DNA of 64,000 bases, taken from the NCBI RefSeq assembly GCF_024006985.1, contig NZ_JAMXIB010000013.1:1-64000 (forward strand). Reading direction: 5' to 3'. Source of the DNA: Robiginitalea marina. Its GTDB lineage: Bacteria; Bacteroidota; Bacteroidia; Flavobacteriales; Flavobacteriaceae. Position 1 is the stretch's first letter; each line of letters begins with the position of its first letter. Shown here piece after piece: positions 28,619-38,322 of this stretch. Position numbers and translations under genes: made by a program. The notes beneath the pieces are model-generated. The model was not told the DNA's origin, searched no databases, and saw nothing but the letters and a program-made list of their open reading frames with translations.

Positions 28619-30772
28619 ATGAAAAAAGCACTCCTTCTTTTCCTCCCGGGCCTTGTCCTGTTCTCATGCCAATCCAAAAACGACTCCTCCATGCCCCTGA
28701 AGTATCCTGAAACCTCACGGGTTGACACCGTTGACACCTATTTCGGAACCCCGGTGGCCGATCCGTACCGGTGGCTGGAAGATGACCGCAGCCCTGAGAC
28801 GGAAGACTGGGTTTCCCGCCAGAATGAACTGACCTTTTCCTACCTCGACAACATCCCCTTCCGGGAAGCGCTGAAAAACCGCCTCGAAACGCTGTGGAAT
28901 TACGAAAAGCTGGGGACCCCATTCCGGGAAGGCGACTATACCTACTTCTATAAAAACGACGGGCTGCAAAACCAGTCGGTGGTCTATCGCAAAAAAGGGG
29001 AGGGGGAAGCAGAAGTGTTCCTGGACCCCAACACCTTTTCCGAAGATGGGACAACCTCCCTGGCCGGCCTGAGCTTTACCAGGGATGGCAGCCTGGCTGC
29101 GTACTCCGTCTCCGAAGGCGGCAGCGACTGGCGGAAGATCATCGTGATAGACGCCGTCAGCCGTGAGATCGTGGAAGATACCCTGGTGGATGTGAAGTTC
29201 AGCGGGGTCTCCTGGAAGGGCAACGAAGGATTTTACTATTCGAGTTACGACAAGCCCGATGGGAGCGAGCTCTCCGCCAAAACAGACCAGCACAAGGTCT
29301 ATTACCACAAATTAGGCACCCCCCAGCAAGCCGACCAGTTGGTCTTTGGGGGCCGTCCGGAAGAAAAACACCGGTATGTTTTTGGGGGGGTAACCGAAGA
29401 CGAACGCTACCTGGTGCTGTCCGCTTCCAATACCACCTCGGGAAACAAGCTCTTCCTCCAGGACCTGAAAACCCCCGGGGCCCCCATTGTGCCTATCCTG
29501 GACCATGAAGACAGCGATAGCTATGTGATCGAGAACGCAGGCTCCCGGCTCTACATCGTTACCAACCTGGAGGCCCCCAACCAGAAAATCGTTACGGTGG
29601 ATGCCGCAAATCCCGGGCCTGAAAACTGGGTGGATTTCATCCCGGAAACGGAACACGTGCTGAGCCCCGGAACAGGAGGGGGTTATTTCTTCGCGGAATA
29701 TATGGTGGATGCCCTCTCCAAAGTCCTGCAATACGATTACGAGGGCAACCTGGTCCGGGAAGTGGCCCTGCCCGGCCCGGGAAGCGCTTCCGGTTTCAGC
29801 GGCAAAAAGGAAGAGAAGGAACTCTATTTCAGCTTCACCAATTATAAAACGCCGGGGTCCTCATACCGCTTCGACGTGGAAACCGGGGAGTATGAGCTGT
29901 ACTGGAAGCCCGAGATCGATTTCAACCCCGATGATTACGAGTCCAAACAGGTGTTTTACACCTCAGCCGACGGCACCCGTATCCCCATGATGATCACCCA
30001 TAAAAAGGGACTGGCCCTCAACGGCAGGAACCCTGCCATCCTCTATGGGTACGGGGGCTTCAACGTGAGCCTGACCCCGGGTTTCAGCACCACCAATGCC
30101 ATCTGGCTGGAACAGGGTGGCATCTATGCCGTACCGAACCTTAGGGGCGGGGGGGAATATGGGAAAAAGTGGCATGACGCCGGCACGAAGATGAACAAGC
30201 AGAACGTGTTTGACGATTTTATCGCCGCCGCTGAATACCTCATCGCAGAAGGCTATACCTCCCCCGAATACCTGGCTGTACGGGGCGGATCCAATGGGGG
30301 CCTGCTGGTGGGTGCGGTGATGACCCAGCGACCCGACCTGATGAAGGTGGCCCTGCCTGCCGTTGGGGTGCTCGACATGCTCCGCTACCACACCTTTACC
30401 GCAGGGGCTGGCTGGTCCTACGACTACGGGACCTCCGGCGATAGCCCTGAAATGTTCGAGTACCTGAAGGGGTATTCGCCCCTGCACAACATTGAGGAGG
30501 GGGTCGCCTACCCGGCCACCCTCATCACCACGGCAGACCATGACGACAGGGTGGTGCCGGCGCACAGCTTCAAGTTTGCGGCCACCTTGCAGGAAAAACA
30601 CCAGGGGGCGAACCCGGTCCTTATCCGCATAGAAACCAATGCGGGCCACGGGGCTGGTACGCCAATCAGCAAAACCATCGAACAGACGGCCGACATCTTT
30701 GGTTTTACCCTGTTCAATATGGGGTACGAAAGCCTGCCCAACCAGGCGGTGCTTAAAGATTTTAAGGAGTAG
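28619..30772 (+). CDS. Prolyl oligopeptidase family (S9A) lipoprotein
   Basis: A 717-residue protein from ATG 28619. The signal peptide ends in a lipobox (VLFSC), predicting a lipid anchor in the periplasm or outer membrane. Residues about 70-430 form the seven-bladed propeller, and the C-terminal alpha/beta-hydrolase domain carries the triad Ser near 557 (GGSNGGLL), Asp near 641 (DHDDRVVP) and His near 676 (NAGHGAG). It cleaves short peptides after proline. The lipoprotein form is usual in Bacteroidota and suggests use in peptide scavenging. It is monocistronic with a strong terminator. Confidence 0.93.
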   Translation: MKKALLLFLPGLVLFSCQSKNDSSMPLKYPETSRVDTVDTYFGTPVADPYRWLEDDRSPETEDWVSRQNELTFSYLDNIPFREALKNRLETLWNYEKLGTPFREGDYTYFYKNDGLQNQSVVYRKKGEGEAEVFLDPNTFSEDGTTSLAGLSFTRDGSLAAYSVSEGGSDWRKIIVIDAVSREIVEDTLVDVKFSGVSWKGNEGFYYSSYDKPDGSELSAKTDQHKVYYHKLGTPQQADQLVFGGRPEEKHRYVFGGVTEDERYLVLSASNTTSGNKLFLQDLKTPGAPIVPILDHEDSDSYVIENAGSRLYIVTNLEAPNQKIVTVDAANPGPENWVDFIPETEHVLSPGTGGGYFFAEYMVDALSKVLQYDYEGNLVREVALPGPGSASGFSGKKEEKELYFSFTNYKTPGSSYRFDVETGEYELYWKPEIDFNPDDYESKQVFYTSADGTRIPMMITHKKGLALNGRNPAILYGYGGFNVSLTPGFSTTNAIWLEQGGIYAVPNLRGGGEYGKKWHDAGTKMNKQNVFDDFIAAAEYLIAEGYTSPEYLAVRGGSNGGLLVGAVMTQRPDLMKVALPAVGVLDMLRYHTFTAGAGWSYDYGTSGDSPEMFEYLKGYSPLHNIEEGVAYPATLITTADHDDRVVPAHSFKFAATLQEKHQGANPVLIRIETNAGHGAGTPISKTIEQTADIFGFTLFNMGYESLPNQAVLKDFKE

Positions 30773-30791
30773 GGCTTTATTTTTAACCCTG

Positions 30792-30823
30792 AAATCCGTT
30801 TCTTTCCGAAACGGATTTTTTTT
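30792..30823 (+). terminator. Intrinsic terminator after the prolyl oligopeptidase gene
   Basis: AATCCGTTTC and GAAACGGATT form a 10-bp stem with loop TTTC, followed by an eight-T run. It ends six bases before the next start codon. Confidence 0.88.
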
Positions 30824-30828
30824 ACGCC

Positions 30829-31815
30829 ATGCTAACGGTCAGCGGACTTTCATTCAGTTACGATCAGGAACCGGTCCTGGAAGGCCTGGGCTTTGAGGTG
30901 GCCCCTGGGGAAATCCTTGCCGTGATGGGGGAAAGCGGATGCGGGAAGAGCACCCTGCTGAAGCTCCTCTACGGCATGCTCCCCTTTGAAAAGGGGACCA
31001 TCCAATGGAAAGACCACCCGATAAAAGGCCCCGCCTTCCAATTGCTTCCGGGGGGGCCTTTCATGAAATACCTGGCCCAGGATTTCGACCTGATGCCCTA
31101 TACCACCGTGGCCGAGAATATCAGCCAGCACCTCTCCCCGGCTGAACCTGAAAAAACCGAAGCCCGCACCCGGGAACTGATGGAAACCATGGAACTGCTG
31201 CCCTACCGCGACAAAAAGGTGTGGCGCCTAAGCGGCGGCCAGCAACAACGGGTGGCCCTGGCCCGGGTACTGGCCCTGCAACCGGAACTCCTCCTGCTCG
31301 ACGAGCCATTCAGCCATATCGACCATTTCCTCAGGAACAGGCTCCGGAGGAACCTCTTCGGCTTCCTGAAAAAAGAGGGCATCAGTTGTATCTGTGCCAC
31401 CCACGACCGAGAAGATGTGTTGCCTTTTGCCGACCGGGTCATGATCCTGAAAGACACGGTGGCCCTTGACCTGCGCCCGGCTAAGGAAATCTTCGAAAAA
31501 CCCGGGAACCTGTATACCGCGGAATTGCTGGGGGAAGCCAACCTGATCCCCATTGCGGTGCTGAAAGCCTATTCGGAAACCACCCGGAACATTATCGTGT
31601 ATTCCCACGAATTCCGGATTTCCGAAAAATCGGGGATGCCGGTTACCGTTCGTCAGTCCTTCTACCTCGGGAGCCACTACCGCATCCAGGGGGAGCTGGA
31701 ATCGGGCAAACCGGTTTACTTCGATGCCCCCCAGCCCTACGAGGAGGGCAAAAATGTCTTCCTGAATGTCTCCCTCGAGACGATCAATAAACGCATGCCC
31801 ATCGAGGGCGATTAG
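30829..31815 (+). CDS. ABC transporter ATP-binding protein with C-terminal accessory domain
   Basis: A 328-residue ATPase with Walker A GESGCGKS (34-41), signature LSGGQQQR near 134, Walker B LLLLDEP near 155 and the switch histidine in CATHDRED. About 95 C-terminal residues look like a small beta-rich TOBE-type domain, as in spermidine, sulfate or iron importers. No permease or binding protein lies nearby, so it is an orphan subunit here. Its convergent neighbour, the GntP permease, needs no ATPase. Confidence 0.85.
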   Translation: MLTVSGLSFSYDQEPVLEGLGFEVAPGEILAVMGESGCGKSTLLKLLYGMLPFEKGTIQWKDHPIKGPAFQLLPGGPFMKYLAQDFDLMPYTTVAENISQHLSPAEPEKTEARTRELMETMELLPYRDKKVWRLSGGQQQRVALARVLALQPELLLLDEPFSHIDHFLRNRLRRNLFGFLKKEGISCICATHDREDVLPFADRVMILKDTVALDLRPAKEIFEKPGNLYTAELLGEANLIPIAVLKAYSETTRNIIVYSHEFRISEKSGMPVTVRQSFYLGSHYRIQGELESGKPVYFDAPQPYEEGKNVFLNVSLETINKRMPIEGD

Positions 31816-33149
31816 GTAAAAAGAAGGGAACAGGCAAAAACGGCCAGGGCCGCGGTAGTACCCAGTAAAAACGTCCCGCCCCCAAACAGCCGGTATCCGG
31901 TGCGCACATCCATCCCGCTCATTTGGGTAACCACCCAGAAAAAGCTGTCATTCGCATGGGAGATTACCGAGGATCCCGCCCCAAGGGCCACCACGGCCAG
32001 TGCTTTTTGGGCCTCCCCTTCCAACCCGATGGAAGGCATGAGGGGGAGCAGGATGGAGGCGGCAGTGATCAGGGCCACCGTGGAGGAGCCCTGGGCGGTT
32101 TTGAGGGCGGCCGCCAGCACGAAGGGAAGAAAAATCCCTATCTGATAGTCCACCAGCACCGCCCCGAGGGAATCGGCCAGGCCTGACCGCTGCAGGACCG
32201 TGCCAAAGATCCCGCCTGCACCCGTGATCAGCAGGATGGAAGCCGAATCGGCGATGGCCTTTCCGACCCAGCCCGAAGCGGACCACATCTGCCGTTCCAA
32301 CCGGGCGGGAAGCAAGAGGGAAAGGAAAACCCCGATCAGGAGTGCAATTACCGGCTCCCCCAGGAACCCGACCAGGGTTTGCAGCCCTTGGGTTGGCCCC
32401 CCGGGGGCCGGGCCGAAAGCCGATTTCAGGACAATCAGGGCGATGGGTACTACAATAGGGAGGGAAGCCTTGAAAAAACCGGGGCCGGGCGTACCGGTTT
32501 CCGGGGCTGGCCCACCCTGAAGAGCCACTTCAGGGCCCGGGTCGAGGGGCGTGCGCGCGGCATAGCGGCTTGCAAACCAAACCGACACCGCCAGGGCCAG
32601 GAGGCTTACCGGGACCCCGAAAAGGAGGACCAGGCCCAAATCTGCCCCCAGGATACCCGCTGCCGCAATGGGGCCCGGGGTGGGGGGCACCAGGGTATGG
32701 GAAGCCATCAGGCCGAGGCCCAGGGCAATGGCCGGGCCTGCCAGGGAAATCCGCGCCTTGCGGCTCAGGCTTTTCCCGAGGGGGTCGAGCAGCATGAAGC
32801 CGCTGTCGGCGAATACCGGGATGGAAACCACATACCCCAGGACCCCCATGGCCAGGGGTACCCGTCCGCCCCCGATCCAGGAAAGCACCCGGGCGGCAAT
32901 TGCCTTCGCCCCCCCGCTGTGTTCCAGGAAAGACCCGATGATGATGCCCAGGACAATGATCAGCCCGATTTTCCCCAGGGTGCCCCCAAAACCATCCTGC
33001 ACGGCCAGCAGGAGGTCCGAAAGGGCCATGCCCGACCCGGCGCCATACCCCAGGGAAACCAGGAGCAGGGCGAGGAAGGGGTGCATTTTAAGGCGGGTGG
33101 TCATCCAGATGATGGCTCCCACCGCCCCAAGGAGTAATGCCAGTTCCAT
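31812..33149 (-). CDS. GntP-family permease (gluconate/organic acid:H+ symporter)
   Basis: About 445 residues from ATG 33149 (MELALLLGAV), with 12 or so membrane segments. Family marks are the GGTLGKIGLIIVLG segment near 65 and the MASHTLVPPTPGPIAAA loop near 155. GntP proteins import gluconate or similar hydroxy acids. A possible -7 box (TAATTTTG, minus strand, 33193-33186) lies upstream, inside the intergenic gap before the FAD oxidase stop. It overlaps the ABC ATPase 3' end by four bases. Confidence 0.88.
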   Translation of the reverse strand: MELALLLGAVGAIIWMTTRLKMHPFLALLLVSLGYGAGSGMALSDLLLAVQDGFGGTLGKIGLIIVLGIIIGSFLEHSGGAKAIAARVLSWIGGGRVPLAMGVLGYVVSIPVFADSGFMLLDPLGKSLSRKARISLAGPAIALGLGLMASHTLVPPTPGPIAAAGILGADLGLVLLFGVPVSLLALAVSVWFASRYAARTPLDPGPEVALQGGPAPETGTPGPGFFKASLPIVVPIALIVLKSAFGPAPGGPTQGLQTLVGFLGEPVIALLIGVFLSLLLPARLERQMWSASGWVGKAIADSASILLITGAGGIFGTVLQRSGLADSLGAVLVDYQIGIFLPFVLAAALKTAQGSSTVALITAASILLPLMPSIGLEGEAQKALAVVALGAGSSVISHANDSFFWVVTQMSGMDVRTGYRLFGGGTFLLGTTAALAVFACSLLFT

Positions 33150-33242
33150 AGGCTGGTTCAGGTAAAGGCCGGCCTTAAGATCGGCCAAAATTATGACCTG
33201 TGAAAATCGACAGGCTTCCCGGGTTGGAAGCCGGGGCACTCC

Positions 33243-34376
33243 CTAAATGGGTTCCCGGCCGGCCAGCAGTGCCAGCTGGCGCCCCACGTGGCTGCCGATT
33301 GCAACGCCCATCCCGCCGAGGCGCACCCCGCAGGCCACGTTTTCGGAAAGTCGTTTCACCACCGGGCGCTTTTGGGGGCCCACCCCCATAATGCCGCTCC
33401 ATCGATGGGCGATCTGCAGGGGCCGCCCCGGCGCGATTACCTCTTCCAGGAGGGTAGCCAACCGGTCCTGGATAAGGGCCGTCTGCCCGAATTCCGTGGT
33501 CGTTTCCCCGGCCTTGTCGAGGTTGCGCCCCCCGCCAAGCAGCACCCTGTCGCCGATATTGCGAAAATAATAATACCCCTCCTCCAGATGGAAGGTCCCC
33601 TTCAGGGCCAGCCCGGGGATGGGTTCGGTTACCACCACCTGTGCCCGGGCGGGTAGCACGGGCAGGGGGTCCAGTTCCGCGGCAAACCCGTTGGTGGCGA
33701 TCAGGAGCCTGGCAGCCCTGAATTCGAAGTGGCTGGTCTGTACCCGCACCCCGAGGTCCCCGTCTTCATAACCCTCCAGGCGCACCCCATTGACGATCAT
33801 CACCGGGTTTTCCTGCCTGCGGACCTTGTCCAGCAGGGCCTCCATGGTTCGGCCGGTATCGATCTGTCCTTCCAGGGGGTTGAGCAGGAGGGTGGGCAGC
33901 ACCCCCCTGAATCCAAAGGAATTCTCTGCCGGGCGGAAGGCGTCCTGGCCAAACACCGGATAAAGCAGGGCATTGATGCGCCCCATTTCGTCCCTGCACC
34001 GCTCCAGGCTTCGGGTTTCCCCATCCAGGAACACCTCATACCCGCCCCACTGCCGATAGCCCATGGCCATGTCGCCCAGTCGCGAACGCAACAGCTGGAT
34101 GCCACTCCAGCGGTCGGAAACCAGTTCCATCACTTCCTGCTCGGAGTGGGTCTGGAGGTCTGAAAGGATTTCGGTAAGGCTCCCAAAGCAGGCAAAACCG
34201 GCGTTTTTGGTACTGGCCCCCTGGGGAAAGACCCCCCGTTCCAGGACCAGGATGCGGGCATCGGGGTGGCGCTGGCGAAGTTCAAGGGCACAACTCAGCC
34301 CGGTAATCCCGCTGCCGACAATACAGTAGTCGAGCCTGCTAAGCCAGGTCTTGATTTCCCAGTAGCTGAGTTCCAT
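33243..34376 (-). CDS. FAD-dependent oxidoreductase, DAO family
   Basis: A 377-residue protein. The FAD-binding Rossmann motif DYCIVGSGITGLSCALEL begins near residue 16, with the acidic end VLERG near 46. The rest fits the D-amino-acid/glycine oxidase and gamma-glutamylputrescine oxidase family. It should oxidise an amine or amino acid with oxygen or a quinone as acceptor; the substrate is unknown. It lies 42 bp downstream of accC on the same strand and could be read from the fatty-acid operon. Confidence 0.82.
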   Translation of the reverse strand: MELSYWEIKTWLSRLDYCIVGSGITGLSCALELRQRHPDARILVLERGVFPQGASTKNAGFACFGSLTEILSDLQTHSEQEVMELVSDRWSGIQLLRSRLGDMAMGYRQWGGYEVFLDGETRSLERCRDEMGRINALLYPVFGQDAFRPAENSFGFRGVLPTLLLNPLEGQIDTGRTMEALLDKVRRQENPVMIVNGVRLEGYEDGDLGVRVQTSHFEFRAARLLIATNGFAAELDPLPVLPARAQVVVTEPIPGLALKGTFHLEEGYYYFRNIGDRVLLGGGRNLDKAGETTTEFGQTALIQDRLATLLEEVIAPGRPLQIAHRWSGIMGVGPQKRPVVKRLSENVACGVRLGGMGVAIGSHVGRQLALLAGREPI

Positions 34377-34418
34377 AAGGGTGGTATTGGATGGCCCGTT
34401 TTTCCCTGGTTGGCCCGA

Positions 34419-35774
34419 TCAGGAATCTTCCGGGGCCGGTTTCATGGTAAACCCTTCCATGAACTTGGTGGTATAATTTCCGGCCAGGTAGTCGGGGTGT
34501 TCCATCAATTGCTGGTGGAAGGGGATGGTGGTTTTCACCCCTTCGATCACGAATTCATCCAGGGCCCGCTTCATCTTGTTGATGGCCTCCTCCCGGGTCT
34601 GGGCCGTGGTGATGAGCTTGGCGATCATGGAATCGTAATGGGACGGGATCACGTAGCCGCTGTACACATGGGTGTCGAGCCGCACCCCATGGCCCCCGGG
34701 GGTATGCAGGGTGGTGATGCGCCCGGGCGACGGCCTGAAGTCGTTGTAGGGGTCCTCGGCATTGATGCGGCATTCGATGGAATGCAGCTTGGGGACGTAA
34801 TTCTTCCCGGAAATGGGCACCCCCCCGGCCACGAGGATCTGCTCGCGGATCAGGTCGTAATCGATGACCTGCTCGGTAATGGGGTGTTCCACCTGGATGC
34901 GGGTATTCATTTCCATAAAGTAGAAATTCCGGTGCTTGTCGACCAGGAATTCCACCGTGCCGGCCCCTTCGTAACGGATGTATTCCGCTGCCTTGATGGC
35001 GGCCTGCCCCATTTCTTCGCGCAGCTTGTCGGTCATGAAAGGGGAAGGGGTTTCCTCGGTCAGTTTCTGGTGGCGCCGCTGGATCGAGCAGTCGCGCTCC
35101 GAAAGGTGGCACGCCTTGCCGTACTGGTCGCCAATGACCTGGATCTCGATGTGGCGGGGCTCCTCGATGAGTTTTTCCATATACATCCCGCCATTGCCGA
35201 AAGCGGCCTTTGCTTCCTTGACGGCCCCGTCGAAATGTTTCTCGAGGTCTTCTTCTTTAAAAATAGCGCGCATCCCCTTGCCGCCGCCACCTGCGGTGGC
35301 TTTGATCATAACCGGGTACCCCATCTTTTTGGCGACTTTCCGGGCGTCATCCAGGTCTTTCAGGATGCCTTCGGAACCCGGGATGGTGGGCACGCCGGCC
35401 TCCCTCATGGTTGCCTTGGCCGTGGCCTTATCGCCCATTTTATCGATCTGGTCGCCTGTGGCCCCGATGAATTTGATGTCGTGTTCGGCACAAATCCGGG
35501 AGAACTTGGAATTCTCCGACAGGAAGCCATACCCCGGGTGGATGGCATCTGCATTGGTGATTTCGGCCGCTGCAATAATATTGGGGATCTTCAGGTACGA
35601 CTCAGAGCTGGGGGCAGGACCAATGCAAACCGCCTCATCGGCAAAGCGGACATGCAGGCTTTCCTCATCGGCCTTGGAATAGACCGCGACGGTCTTGATC
35701 CCCATTTCCTTACAGGTCCTAATGATCCGCATCGCGATTTCCCCGCGATTGGCAATCAGTATTTTCTTGAACAT
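34419..35774 (-). CDS. accC: Acetyl-CoA carboxylase, biotin carboxylase subunit
   Basis: A 451-residue ATP-grasp enzyme that carboxylates the biotin of AccB. Motifs seen include the N-terminal [16 protein letters not shown], the ATP-binding AGGGGKGMR near 165, and [15 protein letters not shown] near 285. Length is standard. It directly follows accB (56 bp) in the usual fabH-accB-accC order, the first committed step of fatty-acid synthesis. Confidence 0.97.
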   Translation of the reverse strand: MFKKILIANRGEIAMRIIRTCKEMGIKTVAVYSKADEESLHVRFADEAVCIGPAPSSESYLKIPNIIAAAEITNADAIHPGYGFLSENSKFSRICAEHDIKFIGATGDQIDKMGDKATAKATMREAGVPTIPGSEGILKDLDDARKVAKKMGYPVMIKATAGGGGKGMRAIFKEEDLEKHFDGAVKEAKAAFGNGGMYMEKLIEEPRHIEIQVIGDQYGKACHLSERDCSIQRRHQKLTEETPSPFMTDKLREEMGQAAIKAAEYIRYEGAGTVEFLVDKHRNFYFMEMNTRIQVEHPITEQVIDYDLIREQILVAGGVPISGKNYVPKLHSIECRINAEDPYNDFRPSPGRITTLHTPGGHGVRLDTHVYSGYVIPSHYDSMIAKLITTAQTREEAINKMKRALDEFVIEGVKTTIPFHQQLMEHPDYLAGNYTTKFMEGFTMKPAPEDS

Positions 35775-35830
35775 GACGGTTCTTCTTGGTAGTTTGTGGT
35801 TTTACGTGGCGCTGACAGGGCAGGGACCGG

Positions 35831-36313
35831 TCAGGAGGGGTCGATCAGGAAAAGGGGCTGGTCGAATTCCACCGGGGAGGAGTCTTCCACCAAAACCTTG
35901 ATGATCTTTCCGGAAACTTCAGACTCGATGTCGTTGAAGAGTTTCATGGCCTCAATCACGCACAGGACATCCCCCTTGGAGATGGTATCGCCCACTTCTA
36001 CAAAAGCCGGTTTGTCAGGGGAAGGTTTCCGATAGAATGTCCCGATGATGGGGGACTTCATGGTAATGTATTTGGAATCCTCGCTTTCCTTTTTTGGTTC
36101 TTCCTGAGGCGCTGCAGGGGCTGCAGGGGCTACAGGGGCAGGGGCTGCCGGCTGGGCCGGCTGGGGGTACTGCTGCACATAGGTGGCTTCCGGGTAGCTC
36201 CCGCCAGGGCCGGTGCGGATGGTGATTTTAATCTCATCCGTCTCGAGCTTTACCTCGCTGGCGCCCGATTTGGCCACGAATTTGATGAGGCTTTGAATTT
36301 CTTTGATATCCAT
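35831..36313 (-). CDS. accB: Acetyl-CoA carboxylase, biotin carboxyl carrier protein
   Basis: A 160-residue carrier. The N-terminal helix is followed by a Pro/Ala-rich flexible linker at about residues 50-75 and the biotinyl domain. The biotinylated lysine is Lys124 in EAMKLFNDIESE. It carries carboxybiotin from AccC to the transferase. fabH lies 28 bp upstream on the same strand. Confidence 0.97.
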   Translation of the reverse strand: MDIKEIQSLIKFVAKSGASEVKLETDEIKITIRTGPGGSYPEATYVQQYPQPAQPAAPAPVAPAAPAAPQEEPKKESEDSKYITMKSPIIGTFYRKPSPDKPAFVEVGDTISKGDVLCVIEAMKLFNDIESEVSGKIIKVLVEDSSPVEFDQPLFLIDPS

Positions 36314-36341
36314 GGATGCACGTTTTGTGGGTTGTTCTTTT

Positions 36342-37337
36342 TTATGAATTATAGGCCCATTTCAAATAGATGGCCCCCCAGGTAAAGCCGCCTCCAAAGG
36401 CCGCAAAAACCAGGTTGTCGCCCTTTTTCAATTGCTTCTCGTAGTCATGAAGCAAAAGCGGGAGCGTAGCGGAGGTGGTATTGCCGTATTTTTCAATGTT
36501 CATCATTACTTTGGAAGGCTCCAGGCCCATCCTGCTGGCTGTGGCATCAATGATGCGCTTGTTGGCCTGGTGGGGCACCAGCCAGTTGACGTCTTCATGG
36601 GAGAGTTCGTTCCGCTCCATGATCCGGGCGGCCACATCGGCCATATTGGAAACCGCGAACTTAAACACCGATTTCCCATCCTGGTACACAAAGTGCTTTT
36701 TATCGCGCAAGGTCTCTTCCGATGGGGGCATCAGGGAACCCCCCGCCTCTATTTTGAGGAATTGCCTCCCTGAACCGTCGGAGCGCAGGTACTCGTCCAG
36801 GAGCCCAAGGCCTTCCGTGTTGGGTTCAAAGAGGACCGCCCCGCCCCCATCGCCGAAGATGATGCAGGTGGTACGGTCGGTATAGTCGATGATGGAAGAC
36901 ATTTTATCGGCCCCGATGAGCAGTACTTTTTTATACTTGCCCGATTCGATGAAACGGGCTGCCGTGGACATGCCGTAAAGGAAATTGGAACAGGCCGCCT
37001 GCAGGTCGTAGGCAAAAGCATTCACGGCCCCGATCTGGGTGGCCACGTAAACTGCGGTCGAAGCGACAGGCATGTCGGGGGTAGCCGTCCCGAGCAGGAC
37101 CAGGTCGATCTCCGCGGGGTCAAGGTTCCTTTTGCGGATCAGGTCTTCCGCTGCTTTAATGGCCAGGTATGAGGTGCCTTTATCCGGGTCCTTAAGAATC
37201 CTGCGCTCCTTGATTCCGGTCCGGGCGGTGATCCATTCATCGTTGGTATCCACCATGGTCTCCAGGATGGCGTTGGTAAGCCGATATTCCGGGACATAAG
37301 CCCCCACTGCGGTAATCGCGGCCGTTATCGTATTCAT
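36342..37337 (-). CDS. fabH: 3-oxoacyl-ACP synthase III
   Basis: A 331-residue KAS III that starts fatty-acid chains by condensing acyl-CoA with malonyl-ACP. The catalytic triad is Cys116 (QAACSNFL), His near 257 (VPHQANKR) and Asn near 287 (YGNTTSATLP). It is separated from rpmF by 166 bp containing a strong terminator. It therefore needs read-through or its own promoter; a weak box TAATTTTC is visible on the minus strand near 37393. Confidence 0.95.
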   Translation of the reverse strand: MNTITAAITAVGAYVPEYRLTNAILETMVDTNDEWITARTGIKERRILKDPDKGTSYLAIKAAEDLIRKRNLDPAEIDLVLLGTATPDMPVASTAVYVATQIGAVNAFAYDLQAACSNFLYGMSTAARFIESGKYKKVLLIGADKMSSIIDYTDRTTCIIFGDGGGAVLFEPNTEGLGLLDEYLRSDGSGRQFLKIEAGGSLMPPSEETLRDKKHFVYQDGKSVFKFAVSNMADVAARIMERNELSHEDVNWLVPHQANKRIIDATASRMGLEPSKVMMNIEKYGNTTSATLPLLLHDYEKQLKKGDNLVFAAFGGGFTWGAIYLKWAYNS

Positions 37338-37452
37338 TACCCTTCAGGTTTTTGTAAAAGAACCCTGTGAAAAATGCTTCAAAATTCGTGAAAATTAAGG
37401 ATTTTCTGCGATAATCCACCCAAAACAGGGATTTTTGAATGAATTGGGCCCA

Positions 37453-37490
37453 TAAAAAAACTCCCACTTGCTCAAGTGGGAGTCGCTTTT
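37453..37490 (-). terminator. Intrinsic terminator between rpmF and fabH
   Basis: A 10-bp stem ACTCCCACTT/AAGTGGGAGT around GCTC is followed on the minus strand by seven T. It starts 14 bp past the rpmF stop. Confidence 0.85.
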
Positions 37491-37503
37491 TATGACGCGC
37501 TGT

Positions 37504-37701
37504 TTAGGCTGCAGCTTCCTCAGTCTTGTCGACCAGGACCTGTCCGCGGTAATACAGCTTTCCTTCATGCCAGTGCGCCCTGTGGAACAGGTGCATCTCA
37601 CCGGTGGCGGGGTCTTTGGCCAGGGTAGGGGCACTGGCTTTGTAATGCGTGCGCCTTTTATCCCTTCTGGTCTTGGAAGTTTTTCTTTTAGGATGTGCCA
37701 T
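37504..37701 (-). CDS. rpmF: 50S ribosomal protein L32
   Basis: A 65-residue basic protein opening [17 protein letters not shown], typical of L32. The zinc-binding cysteines of the C+ form are absent, so this is the zinc-free form. It stands in the common DUF177-rpmF pair, 9 bp after the DUF177 gene. Confidence 0.97.
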   Translation of the reverse strand: MAHPKRKTSKTRRDKRRTHYKASAPTLAKDPATGEMHLFHRAHWHEGKLYYRGQVLVDKTEEAAA

Positions 37702-37710
37702 GATGCTCTG

Positions 37711-38256
37711 TTATTTTTTGTCCGTTAATAATTGTTTCAATGCATCCCACCTGGGATCGGTTTGGTCCTGGTTTTCCCTGACCTCCTTTGGCTCCAGTTC
37801 TTTAAGTTTCCTGAGGGCTTCCGAATCGAGCGTTCCGTCAGCCACCCCGGGGTGTACCCGCTTTCCGGGAACCGCCAGTACCAGCATCTCATAAACATAC
37901 TGGGCGATATTGAACTGGTGTTCCCCATGGGGAAGTACCAGGACTTCATCGTCCTCGTTATTGAATTCCTCCCCGAATTTTATCACAAGGTTCAACTCCG
38001 CGGCAATGGGCTGGTCATAGGGCTCACTGGTGAGGTCGCAGTCCACGTTTACCCAGCCTTCCGCCGTGATGTGCGCCTCCATCATCGTGCTCATCTTCTC
38101 CAGGACCAGGTCTACCCTGACCTGCGCATCGTTGAATTCCTCGTACTGAAAAGCGTCAAAGAACGACTGGTCAATTTGAAAATCAAAATGATGTTTCCCC
38201 AGTTTCAACCCCGAGAAAGGAATCGTGAATTCCTTATGCCTCATCTCCTTATCCAT
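37711..38256 (-). CDS. DUF177 (YceD-like) protein
   Basis: A 181-residue acidic protein of the DUF177 family, which nearly always precedes rpmF and has been linked to 23S rRNA accumulation. Family features seen are the central CDLTSEPYDQPI segment, where the cysteine motif is reduced to one Cys, and an acidic stretch NNEDDEV. The start may be Met1 or Met5. It has a full consensus promoter 15 bp upstream. Confidence 0.88.
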   Translation of the reverse strand: MDKEMRHKEFTIPFSGLKLGKHHFDFQIDQSFFDAFQYEEFNDAQVRVDLVLEKMSTMMEAHITAEGWVNVDCDLTSEPYDQPIAAELNLVIKFGEEFNNEDDEVLVLPHGEHQFNIAQYVYEMLVLAVPGKRVHPGVADGTLDSEALRKLKELEPKEVRENQDQTDPRWDALKQLLTDKK

Positions 38257-38270
38257 ACATTTAGGGCGTG

Positions 38271-38300
38271 CAAAGATATCCTTTTTTTACTAAACGCCAA
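38271..38300 (-). promoter_or_regulatory. Promoter of the DUF177-rpmF operon (TTG-N19-TATCTTTG)
   Basis: On the minus strand TTG (38300-38298) is followed after exactly 19 bp by TATCTTTG (38278-38271), a full consensus match. Confidence 0.78.
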
Positions 38301-38322
38301 GCGTTTCAACGCCTTTTTGCGG

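Noticed and set aside
34266-35792. 508-codon open frame antisense to accC
   Set aside because: accC is unmistakable on the minus strand. The antisense frame has no family features.
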